In this document: piece by piece, positions 22,001 through 27,645 of the stretch
How positions within the stretch are numbered: the stretch's first letter is position 1
Layout of the letters: every line of letters begins with the position of its first letter
Origin: Ichthyophonus hoferi
Lineage: Eukaryota > Opisthokonta > Ichthyosporea > Ichthyophonida > Ichthyophonidae
Direction: 5' to 3'
DNA length: 27,645 bases
Assembly: GCA_002751075.1 (NCBI GenBank)
Contig: NAOQ01000344.1
Location: 37,889-65,533 of the forward strand
Position numbers and translations under genes: made by a program
Notes under the pieces: model-generated
The model's database searches: none
Seen by the model: the letters and a program-made list of their open reading frames with translations, nothing else
What the model was told of the DNA's origin: nothing

Positions 22001-25000
22001 AAATAAAAAACTTAAAAACAAATCCGCCAATAAAAATAAAAGCAATTAAATTACAATTACTTCTATCGTGCTGATAATATTTCCTTAGTAACTAAGCAAA
22101 ATTTAAATTAAACAATTAACACCATTCAATTAAAATCAATAAAAAATCTTTCTATTGGCTCCCATTGACATGATATGTATGAGTGCATATCATGTTTACA
22201 AGTGCTTTCGATTGGTTCTTTAAAGGACGCACACGGACATTGGCTGTCTTCCATATATAACATGTGACATAGAACCAATTAGAAACAAGGTAGTAAGGTT
22301 TTGGAAAAAAAGGATTGTATGATTGGTGTAACTGTAGTCAGCGACCACGAACAGTAAAGGTCTATAAAAAAAGTGAAACAAGATAGTTCTATATAGTACA
22401 TATAAACACCATATGCTATAAGGTGTACGTATAATACCATGACATTCTGATGGTGTAAAAATACAATATAGTATAGCATAGTACAGTACTATAATACCAT
22501 ACCATTATAATAATATAACAGTATAATGGTATGTACAACAGTATACGCACACAAGCACATGTATATAAATGAACCCAGCTTGCATCATCTTACACTGAAA
22601 AACCGTCTATTCATAATAGCAACCACATACCTAGGGGGGTAAGACGGTCTACGAGGTAGTGATGGGCTCCTTCTCCTTCCCTCTCTCCTATCATCTCTAG
22701 ACACCATAGTACTAATACTATTATTAGGTCTTCTACCTGCACTATGACGGTCATGTTCTCGACCACGATCCTGGGTAGAGGCTGTGAATGTATATGTATG
22801 TGTATGCATATGTGTAAGTACATACGAATAAGAAGGACAGAGAGAAGGTAGGTAGACATAATGGTAGGGTGTAGGTGTAGGAACGTGTAGGAGGAAGGAC
22901 AGAGAGAGTGTATGTATAAGGATATAGAGTAGCGCATGTGGGTATATGTATATGTGTATGTATGTGTAGGGGGCAGAAAAGGAAAATGGATAGTACACTA
23001 TAGTATAATATAGATAAGTGTACGATAGTATAATACAAATAGCAGTATAGTATAATATAGAAACGCTACCTTCAGCTCGTGGCGCATTGCATTGATAACA
23101 TGTACCACGGTGAGGGAAATTATCTTGATTACACTACAAACCAGGAATAATTAGGTATATGTATAGGGAAATTATCTTGATTACACTACAAACCAGGAAT
23201 AATTAGGTATATGTATATGGATATGTGTACGTATATGTGCATATGTCCCTATATGCATACGTACATGTATGTGTATGTATATAAAAGAACAGGAAAAAGG
23301 TAGTAATTTATCGTTCTATCACACATCCTTAATAATTACACTAATGTTACGACTAACAACCATATCCCATCTATCTTTATCTCTAATTAATCTTTGATTT
23401 CCATATACAGATAAATAAATACATAGAAATACAGACAAACATCCACATATATACATACATACACACACACACCCGCCCGCCTATCTCCTCCCTCAGTCTA
23501 CGCACCTTTCTACATAGCCAGTTACCCTCTGGCTTCCTCTCTCTCTTTATATCCCTATGATCATCATCTCTAAATTTATGGCTTAATTCCAACACTAACG
23601 GTCTACCATCCACTGTGATATTACCTATATATAGAATATTTAAAATTCAAATATTAGTATACTCCATGGTGATTGGTAGTTTTTAATATACTACATTTTG
23701 CAAATAATAAAATACATTAAATACCTATATATAGGATATTTAAAAATAAAATATTAGTATAAACTATGCTGATTGGTGATAAAAACTATGTTATAACATT
23801 TTATATCTCACATAATAGAATATAGATATGTATACATAGGACATTTAAAATTAAAATATTAACCGAGTCTATGTAGATAGGTGATTAGCTGTATAATTTA
23901 TAATGTTTTATGTCTTATATTACAGTTCAGTATATCATATGATATTGTATGATATTCTACCGCATTCTATCATATCCCACGATATAATACTATATAACAC
24001 ATCATATTATACACTATACTATATCCCACTATATCATATCATACTACATCACATTATGCATCATACTATATCTTACTATATCACATACCATATCATATCA
24101 TATCATATATATATATATATATTAGTAATATGATAGGCTAATAACATAACTCACCCTTAGTAGCAGCCAATACATCTTTAGCATCCTTGGCTGCACCATA
24201 CACTACAAAGGCAAAGTCCATGTTCACACCTGATTAGAAGATTAAAAATAGTTAATATAAGTATAGATAATTATTGGTGAAAATATCTTCATATGTATAT
24301 ATACACTGCACCAGACACTACAAAGGCAACGCCCATGTCCTCGCCTGGTTGGATAGTTAAAATAATCAAAATAATTATAAATCAAATTGGTATACATACA
24401 TACACAAATATACACATATGGATATACATATACCTACCATCCTTTCTCTTTCTTATCCTGACCTCTTGTACCACAGGTCCCACTTGATTAAAAACATCTT
24501 TAATCTGCAACCCCATCCCATATAATAGTTAGTAGTTAGCTAATATACAGCCATAGTACGGTATAGTATAGTACAGTGCAGTGTATCATAGTATCGTATA
24601 GTATAGTGTCGGCCTTTAGATATTACATGCATTATAGGATAAAGCGTATATGAACACAGAACATAATATAACATACCATATTATAAAATACTATACCTCA
24701 TAACACCATACTGTATTGTACTATACTATACTATACTATAATATACTATACTATACTATACTATACCATACAATATAACACTAAAATCGCCCGTGTCTCT
24801 GTAATCCTTGGTCCTATTCCCCTTAGATAGATAGAATAATATACAATCTTACATAATACTATACTATATAACACTATCATCACCTGTGCCTCTGTAGTTC
24901 TTGGTCCTATCCCTCTTAGATAGAGTGTCTTTCCCTCTTCGTTTGAACCCTGTATATGTGTATACAAATAATAGAACTGTATAAGTGTATAGTAGATAAT

Positions 25001-26198
25001 ATTACATTATGTTATATTATAATATAATATGATTACAGCCCCAAACAATCAGGAATATAGCTTTATATATATATATAGACAGATACTTAAAAACACACCT
25101 CCCCCTCTATAATATATACCTACCTCCTCTACCTTCCTCTTTCTCCCTCTATCATCCTCTCCATGTACAGATCTACTCGAATCTCTACGATCGGCTCTAT
25201 CATTGGGTAATCCAGATGGTTTACCAGATCCCATAGATCTATCAGATTGGTTATTTACCGATCCCATATCGCTATCTCTTCTATTATTGGTACCCTGATT
25301 TTGTCTAGGACTAGGATCATTGGGTAAAGGTCTAGGTGGGGGACCACTGTTGGGGCCATTAGGACGCTGTAAGTGTATAGAGGGTAAGAGATTTGTTCTT
25401 TAAAAATAAAATATTTTAAAATAGAAAATATAATATTGAAGTAGATATTTAGATGGGTCAGATGTAATAAAAGATAATGTAATGAACTCTAATAAAATAT
25501 AATACCATTTAATTACCACTATTAATTATTATATATATCTTTCGGTAAAAGCCTGTTTTATTCCAAGTGAATCCTGAAGTAAATATTTTACTGTTTTCAA
25601 TTTAGTAAATTATATCTTTAGCCAATCAATTGCTTGTACAGTTAGTTTTGATAGCCTTTTAATGACCCAATAATATCCAAGACTGGTAATTAATTAATCA
25701 GTAACTATAGCATATATGCTATATTTACAGGAGAACCACCTATGACCTCTAAAGGTAGCTTGATAGCCAAATGATTTCATGTCATACTATCTCATCATGC
25801 ATGCGATCATACCATATCATATCATCATATCATACATACTATCTAAGATTAGTAAATAATTTAATTATTTAAACAGTGATTATAGCATATGTACTATACT
25901 TACATGAAAACCACCAATAGTTTTTATGGGTAGTTTTAATGGTTTTTAATAGCCTAATAATATCTAAGATTAGTACTTAATCCATAATTATAGTATAAAA
26001 ATGGATAAATTAAATCTTTAGGCAATCAATCGCTTCTAGGGGTAGTTTGAATAGTCCTCCAATAACCCAATAATATTTAGCAATAGTAATTAATTAATTA
26101 ATTGGTGATTATGATAGATACACTATACTTACAGGAAAACCACCAAAAGGTGGCCCGTTAAAGGGTGGCGGGCCGGCTCGGGCCCAGCCTGGATCCAT
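16020..26198 (-). CDS. RBM5/RBM10-like RNA-binding protein: RRM, RanBP2 zinc finger, RD-rich linker, RRM (16 coding exons)
   Basis: Likely a nuclear splicing regulator. Exons: 26198-26133, 25366-25124, 24949-24884, 24504-24438, 24229-24155, 23624-23506, 23133-23070, 22781-22631, 20167-20068, 18761-18463, 18252-17991, 17725-17615, 17445-17345, 16771-16712, 16569-16475, 16138-16020. All 15 introns are GT..AG and frame is kept, giving 665 residues. RRM1 spans about 108-190: RNP2 LYLRGI at 112, RNP1-like MDFAFVVY at 151. The RanBP2-type zinc finger reads WLCRKC..N..R..CYQC with Cys210, 213, 224 and 227. Residues 235-430 are rich in Arg, Asp, Ser and Pro (RD repeats). RRM2 spans about 488-570: RNP2 FLLVRAL at 490, RNP1 CRFAFVEY at 531. 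The tail is rich in Pro, Trp and Tyr. Domain order matches RBM5/RBM10, but the OCRE, C2H2 and G-patch regions are absent and the linker is long. The start is the first ATG (ATGG context) after an acceptor. Confidence 0.92.
16300..16500. repeat. Triplicated donor region of RRM-gene exon 15
   Basis: The true donor at 16475/16474 (CCTATTG|GTAAGT on the gene strand) is followed in the intron by two echoes, at about 16376 (CTACTATTG|GTGGGC) and 16308 (CCTATTG|GTGAGT). Each is preceded by TCCTAC and followed by an AATGG/AATTGGT-like block. Offsets are 99 and 68 bp. The 16308 copy is a fully plausible donor; reading through to it meets a stop soon after the first donor. Confidence 0.7.
18262..18276 (+). 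other. Telomere-type TTAGGG repeats in an intron polypyrimidine tract
   Basis: GGGTTAGGGTTAGGG on the plus strand is two and a half units of the animal telomere repeat. On the gene strand it is CCCTAACCCTAACCC, directly upstream of the exon 11 acceptor CCCCCACTCTAG, so it forms the polypyrimidine tract. Confidence 0.6.
18762..20067. other. RRM-gene intron 9 (1.3 kb)
   Basis: AT-rich intron with no exon I can support and many ATTGG/CCAAT pentamers (for example 19089, 19313, 19613, 19674, 19723). I see no copy of the dispersed repeat. Confidence 0.6.
20168..22630. other. RRM-gene intron 8 (2.5 kb, the largest)
   Basis: AT-rich. It contains a GATAAGATAAGGTAAGATAA-type simple repeat at about 21090-21160 and an ACTATA/TACAGTATA-type microsatellite at about 22445-22530. 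I see no exon-like segment with paired splice sites and no copy of the dispersed repeat. Confidence 0.6.
23114..23217. repeat. Perfect 52-bp tandem duplication across the zinc-finger exon acceptor
   Basis: 23114-23165 and 23166-23217 are identical. The unit begins GGGAAATTATCTTGATTACA. It contains, on the gene strand, the intron end TTTGTAG and the first 20 bases of exon 7 (TGTAATCAAGATAATTTCCC). The cell therefore has two identical acceptors 52 bp apart. Because 52 is not a multiple of 3, use of the upstream one would shift the frame within the zinc finger. Complete identity implies a recent event. Confidence 0.95.
23613..23900. repeat. Three ~100-bp tandem units upstream of RRM-gene exon 6
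   Basis: On the plus strand each unit reads ACCTATATATAG-like, then ATATTTAAAATxxAAATATTA, then a TATGxTGATTGGT-like block. Units start near 23622, 23722 and about 23831. The first contains the true acceptor (exon starts 23624); the second keeps an equivalent AG (near 23725) and the third is degraded. Confidence 0.7.
23925..24122. repeat. TATCA/ATACTAT microsatellite in RRM-gene intron 5
   Basis: A 200-bp imperfect run of ATATCATA, CACTATA and CATCATA units ending in an (AT)n tract. It produces a spurious tyrosine/isoleucine-rich frame and has no coding sense. Confidence 0.75.
24155..24352. repeat. Partial duplication of RRM-gene exon 5 with its acceptor
   Basis: The exon 5 start (acceptor at 24230-24231) is echoed about 115 bp upstream in transcript order, at 24303-24352. 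Both contain ACTACAAAGGCAA and CCCATG/TCCATG. On the gene strand the copy keeps an AG and reads EDMGVAFVVSGAV beside the true VNMDFAFVVYGAA, so it includes an RNP1-like motif. It lacks a matching 3' end and donor. Confidence 0.75.
24779..24949. repeat. Duplication of RRM-gene exon 3 (RNP2 exon) in the downstream intron
   Basis: The true exon (24884-24949) encodes LYLRGIGPRTTEAQ. A copy offset by 93 bp (about 24791-24838) reads YLRGIGPRITETR in an open frame. Its donor position has GC instead of GT, and its 5' part is lost in an ATAGATAGAATAATA run. Flanking ACTATACTATA sequence belongs to the duplicated unit. Confidence 0.8.
25613..26150. repeat. Three tandem units carrying the RRM-gene exon 1 donor
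   Basis: Gene-strand donors are TTTTCCT|GTAAGTAT (true, 26133/26132), TTTTCAT|GTAAGTAT (about 25903) and TTCTCCT|GTAAATAT (about 25728). Each is preceded by GGTGGTT. On the plus strand the units also share AATAATATCCAAGA-like, TAATTAATTAATxxGT-like and GATTATAGCATAT-like blocks. Spacings are about 230 and 175 bp. Confidence 0.75.
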
Positions 26199-26207
26199 AG
26201 GAGGAGC

Positions 26208-26296
26208 CTAGGTAAGAAGGAGGGATGTAAGTATGGTATAATAAAGTACAATATAACCATAGTGCAATTACTGTTCTCAGCACAGTATATACTTAC
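26208..26296 (-). other. Probable 5' UTR intron of the RRM gene
   Basis: A pyrimidine-rich acceptor CCTTCTTACCTAG lies 10 bp upstream of the start codon, and GTTATAG|GTAAGTATAT lies 89 bp upstream of it, making a short GT..AG intron in the leader. If it is used, the transcript starts above 26297. Confidence 0.5.
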
Positions 26297-26582
26297 CTAT
26301 AACAAGAAACCTGGTATATTATAAAACACGTAGCGTCAAGTAAGGTGTAGGAGGGGGGAATAAAGTAATGCATGTATGTAAAGGAATAGGACCTAAGAAG
26401 GGTGAGATAGTGTGTGTAGGTAGGAAGGGAAAATGACAGTAAAGAGTGTGTGTATGTTTATACTAATACGGGAGGAGGGCAGATAACTGTGTGTAATGTG
26501 TGTTTAAGTGATAAAAAGCAAGGTAAACATAATATACCCTATCATTATTTTAAATTTATTTCAAACTAATCTTAATCGGTTA

Positions 26583-26892
26583 TCCTGACAATTACACATG
26601 CCAGGCGGCGGACTATATTGTAAAAAAAAAAACCAGAAGTCCCGTCCCAACCACGCAGTAGTTAATTTATATCATTCTAAACACGTGTGATGCGGTGAGT
26701 CTGAATTCGGATCAAACGGTATATTTAATATAATATGGTATACAGGAATTACTCTCCATCTGAATCGTTACTACGTAGGTTTGATAGATATGCTCTACTA
26801 TTTGATTAATAGCAGATAATAAACTGGAATATGTAATATTCTAACACAAATAAATAAGGAGTTATTGTAACGTATTACCCATGTTCCAATAG
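26583..26892 (+). repeat. Dispersed repeat family, copy C
   Basis: Head hairpin CCTGACA-ATTACACA-TGCCAGG, then GCGGCGGACTATAT, ACCAGAAGTCCCG, CACGCAGTAGTTAATT, CACGTGTGATGCGGTGAGT, GGAATTACTCTCCATCTGAA, GTAGGTTTGATAGAT, TTGATTAATAGCAGATAATA, AATAAATAAGGA and the tail ATTACCCATGTTCC. It is the best-preserved copy in the window. Confidence 0.72.
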
Positions 26893-27645
26893 TTTCGCAC
26901 GTATATAGTACATCTGTTTGTAAGGTATGACGCAAGAAGGACATACGATATCATATATAGTAAGTCAAAAAACATAACCAGCTTAATTTGGCAGACAAGC
27001 ACGATTATGGGCCAATGATTACAAAAGATTGCATTATGCTATCATATTATGGTATGATAATATAATAGTATAATATAAAGGTAAGATGTATGGTAATATG
27101 ATAATATAATAATATGAGTATAATAGTATGAGTATAATAGTATAATGGTATAAGAGTATACTATAACACTAAGATATTTTAATAATACATATAATCTATT
27201 ACATATCTATTTGTCCCTTACACTCTTGCTATCACATATTGTATGACCCTATAATGTATTACATAAATATACATATATTATCATAAACCCCTCCCCTTCC
27301 TAGAGGCCCTGCCTCTACAATAACATATATACAATATATATAATTGGCTGAAATAATATTAAAATAACAAAAGGTGAAGCTGGATAATAGAACATCAAAC
27401 TTAGAAAATGCTCTAATATAGTTACAGGTGGGGGTATAGAATGAGTAGATATGTAAGTGGATATAAGAGGGACAGATACAAGAGACTGAGATAGAAAGGG
27501 GTTGGGATTAATCAACGGAGACCCTATTTTTATCATACATATATGTACACAAACAGAAAAAAATAATATGGTTGTTTTTTAGAGGTGTGTGGTTTTGGAA
27601 AATATGTGAATGTGATGGCAACCAAGTTCAAATGCATATTTCTGA
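26893..27645. other. Right flank, no gene recognised
   Basis: AT-rich DNA with an ATAATATAATAGTAT microsatellite (about 27045-27165). The longest frame (27315-27536, minus) is hydrophobic and AT-driven, with no splice context I trust. Confidence 0.55.

Noticed and set aside
22585-23038. Three overlapping minus-strand frames rich in Tyr, Thr, His, Ile and Pro
   Set aside because: These are TATGTATATG-type simple repeats in RRM-gene intron 7 read in several frames. Only 22631-22781 is a supported exon.
23903-24133. Tyr/Ile-rich plus-strand frame
   Set aside because: It is produced entirely by the TATCA/ACTATA microsatellite.
1-27645. CRISPR arrays, bacterial operons, rRNA genes
   Set aside because: None seen. 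The tandem repeats present are microsatellites or splice-junction duplications without regular spacers, and the genes are intron-containing and eukaryotic.

Overview
The window is nuclear DNA from an AT-rich invertebrate-type eukaryote. Spliceosomal introns (GT..AG, many AT-rich), AATAAA polyadenylation signals and two animal-type information-processing genes show this. I suspect a sponge or another early-branching animal, but only weakly: the sequence contains no organism-specific marker that I recognise.

Layout from left to right. (1) 1-4107, minus strand: the first six exons of the translation initiation factor eIF5B gene, giving its long charged N-terminal region. The GTPase half lies beyond position 1. 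(2) 4108-6932: intergenic, shared 5' side of two divergent genes, with a degraded dispersed repeat and microsatellites. (3) 6933-9954, plus strand: a six-exon alpha/beta-hydrolase of 259 residues with a complete Ser-Asp-His triad. (4) 9955-13960: repeat-rich DNA holding a reverse copy of a dispersed repeat, an old element framed by ~330-bp direct repeats, and a ~265-bp foldback element. (5) 13980-15180: two small convergent transcription units that I do not recognise. Their 3' ends meet at back-to-back AATAAA signals. (6) 16020-26198, minus strand: a complete 16-exon gene for a 665-residue RNA-binding protein with RRM - RanBP2 zinc finger - Arg/Asp-rich linker - RRM. This is the order found in RBM5/RBM10, but there is no OCRE or G-patch region. 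All 15 splice junctions keep frame. (7) 26199-27645: its upstream flank, with another dispersed-repeat copy.

The most striking pattern is structural. At eight places in the three main genes, a short tandem duplication (unit 52-244 bp) spans an exon/intron boundary. Each leaves an extra, usually degraded, copy of a splice site or exon piece in the neighbouring intron. One copy is perfect (52 bp, in the zinc-finger acceptor) and the others show graded decay. This suggests continuing local duplication that enlarges introns and repeatedly creates decoy splice sites.

Functionally, eIF5B (ribosomal subunit joining) and the RBM5/10-like protein (probably splicing) are nuclear-encoded housekeeping genes, and the hydrolase is probably a soluble enzyme of unknown substrate. 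I see no operon and no sign that the genes act together.
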